From the NCBI GenBank assembly GCA_049516635.1, contig JBEKSX010000059.1:1-21233 (forward strand): DNA of 21,233 nucleotides. The letters are read 5' to 3'. The position numbers and the translations under genes were made by a program. The notes under the pieces are model-generated. The model had not been told where the DNA came from. It did no database searches and worked only from the letters and a program-made list of their open reading frames with translations. Source of the DNA: JBEKSX01 sp049516635 (GTDB taxonomy: Bacteria > Bacteroidota > Ignavibacteria > Tepidaquicellales > OLB5). Within the stretch, counting starts at the first letter, position 1; every line of letters starts with the position of its first letter. Positions 1-7,747 of the stretch are shown one piece after another.

Positions 1-675
1 GTCCCACATCCATGAGAACGGCTGCATGAATAACAGGCGGTTCAGTGTGAAATACGTTGTTCCTGAGATAATAACAATTATTATTATAAGAAGTCCGATA
101 AATTTCAGATCAAACATCTTCGGCTGCTCTGTGATCTCCTCATAATATATAGGTTCAATTTCTTTTGCGCCTAAGGAAGCAAGAAAATCTCTTACTTTTT
201 TATCATCAAACAGCGGGTCTATTGTAAGAATATTTATGCCGAACTTATCCATCGAGACCTTTTTCATATAATTGGTATCATGTATCGGATGGCTTGCCGA
301 AGGGAAACGGAACATGACAAAAAGCAAACCTACAACGGTAAAAATAGCAGAGAACAATACTGTCAGCTCAAACGTTATAGGTACAAATGCAGGCCAGGTA
401 AAATACGGCTTGCCGCCTATCACAAGCGGATAGCTTGAGATCGCTACCCATGACATGAATGAGAATGCAATACCTGCTCCGAGCAAAGCAAAGAATAAAG
501 TTATAAACCCGACCTTCGTTGATTTAAGGTTCATAGCTTTATCGATCCCGTGCAGCGGGTAAGGAGTATTCACATCAAATTTGGTATAGCCTTCTTTAAC
601 GGTTTCTTCGGAAGCATGAATTACCCCGTCCGGTGTATCAAAAATCGCCGATATGGAATATAATCTGCTATCCAT
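1..675 (-). CDS. actD: Alternative complex III subunit ActD (DUF3341), incomplete at left edge
   Basis: This is the membrane subunit D of alternative complex III, which passes electrons from quinol to periplasmic carriers. The minus frame is open for 225 codons from an ATG at 675 to base 1, so the 3' end lies outside the window. The N-terminal part has the DUF3341 pattern (EEGYTKFDVNTPYPLHGID), followed by two membrane segments around residues 55-80 and 100-122, with the conserved WPAFVPITFELT stretch between them. The DUF3341 part seems to end near residue 185 (LGAKEIEPIYYEE). The frame then continues through a third hydrophobic helix into FMQPFSWMWD. As I recall, ActD is usually about 170-200 residues, so this copy may be fused to the downstream ActE cytochrome. 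The start overlaps the end of actC by 8 bases, which implies one operon. The ActD call is firm; the fusion is inference. Confidence 0.9.
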   Translation of the reverse strand, partial: MDSRLYSISAIFDTPDGVIHASEETVKEGYTKFDVNTPYPLHGIDKAMNLKSTKVGFITLFFALLGAGIAFSFMSWVAISSYPLVIGGKPYFTWPAFVPITFELTVLFSAIFTVVGLLFVMFRFPSASHPIHDTNYMKKVSMDKFGINILTIDPLFDDKKVRDFLASLGAKEIEPIYYEEITEQPKMFDLKFIGLLIIIIVIISGTTYFTLNRLLFMQPFSWMWD

Positions 676-2047
676 GATATACTCCGTTATGAGACGGCTG
701 TGCACCGTCAATACTTGCTTTTACCTCGGAGATCGAAACAACAGGCAGTGTTCTAATGAACAAAAGTATAAGAGTGAAGAACAGTCCGAAGCTTCCAATG
801 AATATTCCCGTATCCCACATAGTTGGCACGTACATATGCCAGCTCGACGGAAGAAAATCCCTCGACAGAGAAGTTACAATTATCACGAATCTTTCGAACC
901 ACATGCCCACGTTCACAAAAACCCCAATAAAGAACATGAAAGGGATCGATGTTCTTATTTTTTTGAACCAGAAGAGCTGTGGAAATATTACGTTGCATGA
1001 AATCATTGTCCAGTAAGCCCATGCATACGGACCCATTGCCCTATTGATGAATGCAAACAGTTCAAACTGGTTTCCGCTGTACCACGCTGTGAAAAATTCC
1101 ATGCCGTAAGCATAACCAACTATACCGCCGGTTACTATTATTATCTGGTTCATCTTCTCGAGGTGTTTAAGTGTGATAATATGTTTAAGGTTAAATGCCT
1201 GCCTGACGAAGATAAGAACATTCTGAACCATAGCGAATCCTGAAAATACCGCACCCGCCACAAAGTACGGGGGGAATATAGTGGCATGCCATCCGGGAAT
1301 AACGGAAACGGCAAAATCAAAACTTACGATCGTATGAACAGAAAGAACCAGGGGTGTGGCGAAACCCGCAAGTATCAGATACACTCTTTCATAATGCTGC
1401 CAGTGCCTGCCCGAATGTCTCCAGCCTAAGCTCAGTACACTATAGATGTATTTTTTAACTTTACCGGTTGTCCTGTCCCTTAAAGATGCAAAATCAGGAA
1501 TTAGACCTACATACCAGAATATTAACGAGACGGTGAAGTAAGTGGACACTGCAAACACATCCCATAGAAGCGGTGACATGAAATTCACCCATATATGGTT
1601 TTGGTTCGGATACGGGAACAGGTAACCGTCGAGCCATGGCCTGCCCGTATGAATTGCTGGAAATAATCCTGCACAGATCACCGCGAAAATCGTCATAGCC
1701 TCTGCGAAACGGGCGATACCGGTTCTCCATCTCTGACGGAGTAAAAATAATATTGCCGATATAAGTGTTCCGGCGTGTCCAATTCCGACCCAGAAAACAA
1801 AATTCACAATATCCAGAGCCCAGCCGACTGGCTGATTATTTCCCCAAAGTCCTATCCCGTAATAGAAGGTCATACCAAGACAAAAAGTGCCCCAAAGAAG
1901 CATGAAACCGGTAATCGTAATAAGGAGATACCAGATCTTCCCGGGTTTTTTATCTAAAGGAGCTGCAACTACTTCTTCAATAGAAGCAGCGGACGGACGT
2001 CCTTCTACAACAAGAGGCTCCAGAGTATAATCAATTTCGTATGCCAC
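668..2047 (-). CDS. actC: Alternative complex III subunit ActC (NrfD-type polytopic membrane protein)
   Basis: A 459-residue integral membrane protein of the NrfD/PsrC family. It is expected to bind and oxidise menaquinol in alternative complex III. The sequence shows about ten hydrophobic helices, for example residues 37-60, 77-103, 114-134, 155-181, 222-247 and 262-283, with an acidic/proline N-terminus (YTLEPLVVEG) typical of ActC. Motifs such as HTGRPWL, WDVFAVSTYF and GWRHSGRHW match the family. Translation begins at a GTG whose G is the last base of the actB stop codon (TAGTG), so translation is probably coupled. The 3' end overlaps actD by 8 bases. Length and motifs look intact. In known complexes ActC and ActF are related; gene order after ActB and before ActD marks this one as ActC. 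Confidence 0.95.
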   Translation of the reverse strand: MAYEIDYTLEPLVVEGRPSAASIEEVVAAPLDKKPGKIWYLLITITGFMLLWGTFCLGMTFYYGIGLWGNNQPVGWALDIVNFVFWVGIGHAGTLISAILFLLRQRWRTGIARFAEAMTIFAVICAGLFPAIHTGRPWLDGYLFPYPNQNHIWVNFMSPLLWDVFAVSTYFTVSLIFWYVGLIPDFASLRDRTTGKVKKYIYSVLSLGWRHSGRHWQHYERVYLILAGFATPLVLSVHTIVSFDFAVSVIPGWHATIFPPYFVAGAVFSGFAMVQNVLIFVRQAFNLKHIITLKHLEKMNQIIIVTGGIVGYAYGMEFFTAWYSGNQFELFAFINRAMGPYAWAYWTMISCNVIFPQLFWFKKIRTSIPFMFFIGVFVNVGMWFERFVIIVTSLSRDFLPSSWHMYVPTMWDTGIFIGSFGLFFTLILLFIRTLPVVSISEVKASIDGAQPSHNGVYHG

Positions 2048-2637
2048 TAATCTTTCTCCGGATTTTTATTTCGCAGTTTTGCAATATATGTCACGTTCGG
2101 TCTGACGTTTAGTTCTTCGAGTACATGATATGCGAGATCGTGTTCTCTATATTTCGTTATGGGTGAATCTTTGCTGTGTGTATCTCCGAATTCGATTGCG
2201 TATGAAGGACATGCTTCCTGGCAAGCGGTCTTTACATACGAACCGACCACGTCTCTTTTTTCCTGGATCGCATTTTGCCTCTCATCCATTATCCTCTGTA
2301 TGCAGAAAGTACATTTCTCCATCACTCCTCTTGAACGTACTGTTACTTCGGGATTAAATAAAAGGCTCATTGGCTCTTTTTCATAGTAAGCATCTGCAAC
2401 ATGGTCCCTGAAATTGAAGTAATTGAATCTCCTCACCTTATACGGACAGTTATTTGAACAGTACCTCGTTCCCACACATCTATTATACGTCATCTGGTTC
2501 AAACCGTCGGGGCTGTGGTTCGTTGCAGCAACCGGGCAGACATTCTCGCACGGTGCGTTATCGCAATGCTGGCACAATATCGGCTGAAAACTGGTTCCGG
2601 GGTCTGAAGGTTCTCCGGAATAATACCTGTCAATCTT
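2047..2637 (-). pseudogene. actB: actB, 3' fragment (iron-sulfur domain), out of frame with the 5' part
   Basis: This is the C-terminal iron-sulfur part of ActB, in a different reading frame from the main actB ORF. The frame is open from 2637 and reads KIDRYYSGE..., then CQHCDNAPCENVCPVAAT, CVGTRYCSNNCPYKVRRF, CTFCIQRIMDERQ and CQEACPSYAIEFGD. These are the ferredoxin-like cysteine motifs that bind the iron-sulfur clusters of ActB. The only start-like codon near the front is a TTG at 2577, in the middle of conserved sequence, so this is unlikely to be an independent gene. In intact family members the segment between the first CxxCxxCxxxC motif and IDRY holds about 20 more residues; here it is absent and the frame changes. 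It is either a real deletion, an assembly error, or, less likely, a site read by frameshifting. Confidence 0.85.
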
Positions 2638-5068
2638 CTACATTACATGCGGTCACGCATGCGCCGCACCCTGTGCATTTATTAAGGTCAATCGCCATTC
2701 CCCACTTCACTCCCGGATACCCGGGTTCATTAGTTATATTCTCTAACTTGACCTTAGGTCTTTCTTCACTTAAGTACTTAGGATTTTTCTTATATTCTTC
2801 GTACGTACCCTCTTGAATAATTTCTCTCTTTAAATGAATATCCTTGAAGTAGGGTTCTTTTTCCAGAGTATAGTGTTCCTGGACTCCGATCAGTTCGTAT
2901 GAACCCTGAGTCTTACTTACTTTTACATTATTGTAAATTCTGTCAGAGAAAGAGGGATTCTTTGTCATCAATATTCCTGCGTTCACTCCCACACCCGAAC
3001 CTATAATTCCGGCTTTGGTTTGACCGTATCCCAGCATAACTTCAATAACTTTATCTGCAAGACCCGGCTGAACGAAAACAGGGAATGTAACCGATCTCCC
3101 ATCTATCGAAACCGTAACAAGATCGTTCGTATCTACATGCAACTCTGATGCAGCCTGTACCGAAACTGCCGCATAGTTGTCCCAGACCATCCGTGAAATC
3201 GGATGCGGTAATTCCTGAAGCCAGCCGTTATTTGCGTACCTGCCGTCACCGATATTGTAATTATCCTGAAGAACTATAACGTAATCATTTCCTGCCTGCA
3301 TCCTGCCCGACTGATTTATGGATACATCGGGATTGAATGATGGAAGGGGTTCTACATTTTCTTTCATGTATGCAACGCCGTCATGCAAAACGGTATTCCA
3401 GAACTGTTTAAACTGTTCTTTAGTATTCGCCGAAGGATAAATATTTTTCTCCCAATTGTCCATCAGGTATTCATGATATATCTTTTCGTTATATGCATCC
3501 GGACTTCCTTTTATCCAAGTGAGAAGTATTGCTTCCTTCTGGCGTGTTTTATATAGAGGAGCTATTAAAGGCTGCTGCGTGCTGTAAAATCCTGTTCTTG
3601 TTTTGAAATCGCCCCACGATTCGAGAACATTATTGATTGGTAATACGTAATTACTTACATCAAAACTCTCATTCTCTATTTCAGACATAGTAACAACTAT
3701 GGGAACATTCTTTGCCGCATCACTATAGTTGTAGTCCGGAGCTAAATGAAAAACAGGATTAGTATCGAAATGAATTGCCGTTCCAACCTTACCCCACTTC
3801 ATATTCTGCACGAGAGTTTCTATTTCCTCTTTTTTGCTAAGCGGAACAAGTTGAATAAGTGCAGATTCTTTCGAATAAAGTGCTGTATTTTCAAGTATTT
3901 CGTTCAATAGGTTAACTGCAATGTGTGTCGATTCGGGTAATTTTGTTCCGGCATAAACTATTGCGTTCCCCATGTTTTTCTTGAGATCAGCTAGGAGCGA
4001 GTCAATTACATCTTTTTTCAGGCCATATTTTTTGATGAAATCATCCAGCGAATATTTCTGAACAAGTGAAGTAATTTTCGCATCGGATGAGTAACGTGAT
4101 ATCTTTCTTTTGAGCAGGAATTCGTTAAGCAAAGACAACACAAACTCTTCAATTGCATCCGTTCTTAACCGTAACCTGTAATCTGCATTCATACCTGTGA
4201 GAGTTACTCCGCCTTCCACCGAATATAATCTGTTAAACTCTTTTCCTGTTATTGTATCTCTGTTCTGTGCATACAATCTTGCCTGCTCGATCGTATTTCC
4301 TTCATTCCCGAGGAAATCCGATTCAAGTGCAAGGATTACTTTTGCGTTCTCCCACTTTATCACCGGGAATAATCCTTTCCCGTAGCACTTTTTCCATGCA
4401 TCGTTACGATTCGTTTCGTTTATCAATTCGTATGAATAAATCTTAGCTGTGGGATAAGTACGCTGAAAATCGTCGAGCAGTTTTTTCAGTGACGGTGAAA
4501 GGATCATATGGGTAATAACGGCTATTTCTTTCCCTGATGAGGAACTTGATCTCAAAGCACTTATTATTTTCTCATCCGCTTCGGACCATGCAATAGGTTT
4601 GTGATCGTGCCTGCTGCTGCTGTACAACGGTTCTTTTAGGCGTCCCGGATCATAGAGGTTTAATACGCTTGCCTGTCCTTTTGCACAAATTTTCCCTTTG
4701 CTAACCGGATGATCGGGGTTACCGTCAACTTTGATCGGACGCCCTTCGCGGGTTTTCACTAGGATGCCGCAAGCGTTGCCGCATCCGGTGCACGTGGAAG
4801 CATAGTAATTCGGAACTCCTACGGTTATTTCCTCGGGTTTCTTATTATACGGTGCAAGGTCTCCCCTGTCCCTGTAATCAGAACACCCTGCCGCCGCTAA
4901 CGCTGCCGACGCGCTCAGCAGAGCGAGAAATTTCCTACGTGAAATAACGGAGAGCTTAGACAGATCAGGACCATCAGAGGCACCTTCCGGAAATTCGTTT
5001 TCCTTTGCTTTAAGGAATTGGGGATCGTCATACAGCTCTTTGAAACTTCTCCAGTAGTTATTATCCAT
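2630..5068 (-). CDS. actB: Alternative complex III subunit ActB, molybdopterin-oxidoreductase-like part (truncated by frame disruption)
   Basis: This is the large periplasmic subunit of alternative complex III, related to molybdopterin oxidoreductases. The ATG at 5068 is preferred over an in-frame codon at 5101 because it follows a purine-rich GGAAGGAAAGG and begins with MDNNYWRSFKELYDDPQF, the usual ActB start. A twin-arginine-like signal (SRRKFLALLSASAALAAAGC) lies at residues 44-62, followed by CTGCGNAC at 93-100 and the conserved KTREGRPIKVDGNPDHP. The long central domain shows IGDGRYANNGWLQELPHP near the end, then the first ferredoxin motif CTGCGACVTAC. The ORF stops at TGA right after CNVED, where homologs continue into three more cysteine motifs; those are present downstream in another frame. 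It overlaps the preceding 72-residue ORF by 8 bases. Confidence 0.9.
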   Translation of the reverse strand: MDNNYWRSFKELYDDPQFLKAKENEFPEGASDGPDLSKLSVISRRKFLALLSASAALAAAGCSDYRDRGDLAPYNKKPEEITVGVPNYYASTCTGCGNACGILVKTREGRPIKVDGNPDHPVSKGKICAKGQASVLNLYDPGRLKEPLYSSSRHDHKPIAWSEADEKIISALRSSSSSGKEIAVITHMILSPSLKKLLDDFQRTYPTAKIYSYELINETNRNDAWKKCYGKGLFPVIKWENAKVILALESDFLGNEGNTIEQARLYAQNRDTITGKEFNRLYSVEGGVTLTGMNADYRLRLRTDAIEEFVLSLLNEFLLKRKISRYSSDAKITSLVQKYSLDDFIKKYGLKKDVIDSLLADLKKNMGNAIVYAGTKLPESTHIAVNLLNEILENTALYSKESALIQLVPLSKKEEIETLVQNMKWGKVGTAIHFDTNPVFHLAPDYNYSDAAKNVPIVVTMSEIENESFDVSNYVLPINNVLESWGDFKTRTGFYSTQQPLIAPLYKTRQKEAILLTWIKGSPDAYNEKIYHEYLMDNWEKNIYPSANTKEQFKQFWNTVLHDGVAYMKENVEPLPSFNPDVSINQSGRMQAGNDYVIVLQDNYNIGDGRYANNGWLQELPHPISRMVWDNYAAVSVQAASELHVDTNDLVTVSIDGRSVTFPVFVQPGLADKVIEVMLGYGQTKAGIIGSGVGVNAGILMTKNPSFSDRIYNNVKVSKTQGSYELIGVQEHYTLEKEPYFKDIHLKREIIQEGTYEEYKKNPKYLSEERPKVKLENITNEPGYPGVKWGMAIDLNKCTGCGACVTACNVED

Positions 5069-5279
5069 TAACCTTTCCTTCCTTGTCCCTGCTGACAGCA
5101 AGGGGGTTGGGCGTTATCCGCACCTTACGGTCATCTCCAAAATGACCGCTCATTTTCGATGTGAAATATTTTAAAGGAAGCTTCGATAATGAAACGAATC
5201 CGAGCACTGAAGTACCTAAAGCAAAAAAGAAATTTCTTCTTTTTATTTTATTTGTGTTTAACAGTTTTGTTAATTCCAT
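5061..5279 (-). CDS. Small twin-arginine-like membrane-anchored protein between actA and actB
   Basis: A 72-residue protein of unknown function inside the alternative complex III operon. Residues 11-14 (KIKRR) and the following FFFALGTSVLGFVSL resemble a twin-arginine signal or a single membrane anchor. The rest is short and polar, ending in KVRITPNPLAVSRDKEGKVNG. It starts with ATG at 5279, 27 bases after the actA stop, and its stop codon overlaps the actB start (ATGGATAA), so translation is probably coupled. The good Shine-Dalgarno sequence for actB lies in its last codons. It could be a small accessory subunit or an assembly factor of the complex. The tight spacing favours a real gene, but I do not recognise its family. 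Confidence 0.7.
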   Translation of the reverse strand: MELTKLLNTNKIKRRNFFFALGTSVLGFVSLSKLPLKYFTSKMSGHFGDDRKVRITPNPLAVSRDKEGKVNG

Positions 5280-5306
5280 TATAATACTCTATAGATTTTT
5301 TCTATC

Positions 5307-5876
5307 TTACCTGTGGCAGGTCCAGCAATTATCGGGACCGTTACTAATATCTTTCAGATCCGGAAGCCTCTCACGCGCATTCCTGTGACAGTCAAGACAT
5401 CCGCCCATATTCAGTATTTTTACCTGTGTGATAGTTTCCATGCTTTTCACATCTCCGTGGCAATTGATACAATCAATTCCTTTATTAACATGTACGCTGT
5501 GGTTAAAGTAAACAAATTCGGGGACTTTGTGGACACGCTTCCACGGAAGCGGGACTCCATTGTTGTAATAATCGGTGAGCTTCATTATTTCCGGGGAATC
5601 TTTCTTGGCCAGTGCATGACATCCCATGCATATACTCACTGTCGGAATTCCCGCGTTCCTGGATTTATCCGCGCCTGTGTGGCAGTACTTGCAGTCGATC
5701 TTCATATCTCCCGCATGGAGCTTGTGAGAGTATTTTATCGGCTGCTCCGGTTTATAGCCTACACCGTTCCGTTCGGCATAGGAGACGTAATAGGTGACGG
5801 TGAAAGCGGCTATAATTACAAATACGATGATGGGAAGACGTACTTTCAGACCATAATCCAATAAAAATTTCTTCAT
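5307..5876 (-). CDS. actA: Alternative complex III subunit ActA, membrane-anchored pentaheme cytochrome c
   Basis: A 189-residue cytochrome c subunit of alternative complex III that relays electrons on the periplasmic side. One hydrophobic anchor lies at residues 14-32, and the remainder carries five CxxCH haem c motifs: CKYCH (62-66), CMGCH (83-87), CINCH (136-140), CLDCH (160-164) and CWTCH (184-188). The extra histidines in YSHKLHAG and FNHSVHV are likely distal haem ligands, as in other multihaem cytochromes of this class. It is the first gene of the minus-strand act operon. There is no clear Shine-Dalgarno sequence before the ATG at 5876, which suggests a leaderless or weakly initiated transcript. 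The haem count and neighbours make the call secure. Confidence 0.96.
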   Translation of the reverse strand: MKKFLLDYGLKVRLPIIVFVIIAAFTVTYYVSYAERNGVGYKPEQPIKYSHKLHAGDMKIDCKYCHTGADKSRNAGIPTVSICMGCHALAKKDSPEIMKLTDYYNNGVPLPWKRVHKVPEFVYFNHSVHVNKGIDCINCHGDVKSMETITQVKILNMGGCLDCHRNARERLPDLKDISNGPDNCWTCHR

Positions 5877-6335
5877 CTATAATAGATATATGGAAGCAGG
5901 AAACTAATTTACTTTGATTTATGGGAAATATTTACTCAATGGTTTAATATAGTGTAAAAACAAGATATTATTGCATTAAGAACTTTAATCGAATCTAAGT
6001 ACCAAGACCGTATAAGAAATGTGCCGAAAAATAGCTAAATATTAAATAATTTTCAAGAATCCTATTAATATATTTCCAAAATATTGTAATTCTCTAATAA
6101 TTATATATTAATCGGTACACAAAAAATAAAATCATATTTTACAAAAAAAAATTCCCGTTATAGTAAAGTTTTTTTATAGATTTACATGAGCTTCTAAGTA
6201 AGCAGAATACAGTTAGTTCTATGCTTAAAAACAGGAGTTTATGATTATTACTTGACAACATAAATTATTATAATTGCAGAAACTAAAGATCACCCCGCGC
6301 AGTTGTTAAAATAAATTCTAAAACTATACAACATC
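5877..6335. other. AT-rich intergenic region between divergent actA and doxX-like genes
   Basis: About 460 bases without a plausible gene on either strand. It separates two divergently transcribed genes and so must carry promoters for both. I see homopolymer A and T runs near 6140-6175 and a TTGACA at 6252-6257 followed, after only 11 bases, by TATAAT at 6269-6274. That spacing is too short for a standard sigma-70 promoter, so I do not call one. Confidence 0.6.
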
Positions 6336-6752
6336 ATGATTCTATCATCTCTAAATAAATTCCGTGATCTCGGTCTATTCATCTTACGTTTAGGACTGGG
6401 CTTAACTTTTACATTGGTACACGGTTACTCAAAAATCGCTGCCGGTGCTGATGGGTGGAAAAAATTAGGTGAAGCCACGAAATATCTAGGTATCACTTTT
6501 TACCCTGAATTCTGGGGATTCATGTCAGCATTCGCTGAGTTCTTCGGCGGAATAATACTTCTCACCGGATTATTCTTCCGCCCGGGAATGTTACTGCTGA
6601 TAATAAACATGCTCGTGGCATTCCTCAGCGTGTACGGAAGAACGGGAGCAATAAATCAATCAACATATCCTCTGGAAATTCTTGCTGTGATGATCGCCTT
6701 GTTCTTCACCGGACCGGGGAAGTACAGTTTGGATGAGAAATGGTTTAAGTAA
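6336..6752 (+). CDS. DoxX family membrane protein
   Basis: A 138-residue protein with four predicted membrane helices (about residues 10-30, 57-77, 80-100 and 108-125) and the DoxX-family pattern: LRLGLGLTFTLVHGYSKI, then GFMSAFAEFFGGIILLTGLFFRPG, ending in FTGPGKYSLDEKW. DoxX-like proteins are quinone- or redox-associated small membrane proteins; the exact reaction for this subgroup is not established. It is a single gene on the plus strand, divergent from the alternative complex III operon and followed by a strong hairpin. A respiratory or redox link with the act genes is possible but rests only on proximity. Confidence 0.88.
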   Translation: MILSSLNKFRDLGLFILRLGLGLTFTLVHGYSKIAAGADGWKKLGEATKYLGITFYPEFWGFMSAFAEFFGGIILLTGLFFRPGMLLLIINMLVAFLSVYGRTGAINQSTYPLEILAVMIALFFTGPGKYSLDEKWFK

Positions 6753-6792
6753 GATACTAATATCAGAGGCTTCAATTATTCTCTGCGCGAAT

Positions 6793-6817
6793 GTGTCGGG
6801 AGAGGAACTCCCGACAC
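6793..6817. terminator. Perfect 10-bp hairpin between doxX-like gene and truA
   Basis: GTGTCGGGAG at 6793-6802 pairs perfectly with CTCCCGACAC at 6808-6817 around the five-base loop AGGAA. No long T run follows on the plus strand (only ATTTAATTCTT), so it is either a weak terminator for the DoxX-like gene or a dispersed palindromic repeat unit. Confidence 0.5.
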
Positions 6818-6876
6818 GACATTTAATTCTTCGCTATCACCTTATTTCTCCTATCTAATTTGACTATTTTACATTT

Positions 6877-7632
6877 ATGAAATTCAAGATCTACCTCGAA
6901 TACTGCGGGTCGAACTACTCCGGCTGGCAGAAACAGGATAACGCAAAAACAATTCAGGGAACGCTCGAAAAAGCAATTCGTAATGCCTTCAAAAAAACCA
7001 AAGGACAGAATAAATTCATCGACCTGCAGGCATCGGGTAGGACGGATGCGGGTGTGCATGCGATTGAACAGGTCTGCCACGTCGAATGCGAGACCATGCT
7101 CGCTCCCGAGATCCTGAAGATGAAGATTAATGACGAACTCCCATCCGACATCAACGTTCTTGAGATAGAAAAAGCGCGTAAGGATTTCCATGCAAGGCAT
7201 TCCGCGAAGGCAAGGCAGTACCTTTACGTCATATCGAAAAGAAGAACAGCATTGGAGAAAAAATATGTATGGTGGGTTAAAGATGTCTTGGATGTGAATA
7301 GAATGAAAGAAACATCGAAACTGTTTTACGGCATGCACGACTTCCGTTCGTTTGCGGATAAAGCTATCTCTTCTGAAGATGACGGAAAATCCACAAAATG
7401 CCTTATCGAATCGATAGAGGTTACTGATACAAGTGAAAAAATATTCATTCGTATAAAAGCATCTCATTTCCTGTGGAAGATGGTGAGAAGAATAGCCGGT
7501 GTTTTGGTTGAAGCCGGAAGAAGAAAATTGAGTAGAGAAGATATTTTGAGTTTTTTAGAAAACCGATCTGAAGAACCTGCTAAATACACTGCACCTCCAT
7601 CCGGATTGTTTCTGGAGAGGGTGTATTATTGA
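6877..7632 (+). CDS. truA: tRNA pseudouridine(38-40) synthase TruA
   Basis: A 251-residue enzyme that converts uridines 38-40 of the tRNA anticodon arm to pseudouridine. The N-terminus KIYLEYCGSNYSGWQKQ and the catalytic motif GRTDAGVHA (residues 54-62, nucleophile Asp57) are diagnostic. Further family segments are DFHARHSAKARQYLYVI, a DFRSFADK-like loop around residue 150 and the C-terminal FLWKMVRRIAGVLVEAGRRKL. Length is normal for bacterial TruA. The ATG at 6877 has no obvious Shine-Dalgarno sequence. It stands alone on the plus strand and converges with the Ppx/GppA gene across a palindromic repeat. Confidence 0.96.
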   Translation: MKFKIYLEYCGSNYSGWQKQDNAKTIQGTLEKAIRNAFKKTKGQNKFIDLQASGRTDAGVHAIEQVCHVECETMLAPEILKMKINDELPSDINVLEIEKARKDFHARHSAKARQYLYVISKRRTALEKKYVWWVKDVLDVNRMKETSKLFYGMHDFRSFADKAISSEDDGKSTKCLIESIEVTDTSEKIFIRIKASHFLWKMVRRIAGVLVEAGRRKLSREDILSFLENRSEEPAKYTAPPSGLFLERVYY

Positions 7633-7659
7633 AAATCGTTGAGATGGTTCGGTATTAAT

Positions 7660-7740
7660 TGTCATTCTGAGGGAACGAAGTGACCGAAGAATCTCTTAGT
7701 TTGTTCAGGAAAGAGATTCTTCGCTACGCTCAGAATGACA
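7660..7740. repeat. Imperfect palindromic element at the truA/ppx convergence
   Basis: About 81 bases form a long imperfect inverted repeat. The outer arm TGTCATTCTGAG at 7660-7671 matches CTCAGAATGACA at 7729-7740, and the inner arm CGAAGAATCTCTT (7685-7697) matches AAGAGATTCTTCG (7711-7723). The central loop is TAGTTTGTTCAGGA-like. Elements with these arms are, from memory, common dispersed repeats in related genomes. Here it can act as a bidirectional terminator for two convergent genes. Confidence 0.8.
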
Positions 7741-7747
7741 CATCAGA

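Noticed and set aside
5313..5864. 183-codon plus-strand ORF opposite actA
   Set aside because: It is the shadow of the pentaheme cytochrome gene, whose five CxxCH motifs define the true coding strand.
6252..6274. TTGACA followed by TATAAT, a possible sigma-70 promoter for the DoxX-like gene
   Set aside because: The spacer is only 11 bases, far from the usual 16-18, and the region is so AT-rich that such boxes arise by chance.
6823..7467. 214-codon minus-strand ORF opposite truA
   Set aside because: It is antisense to truA, which carries the diagnostic GRTDAGVHA motif and normal length.
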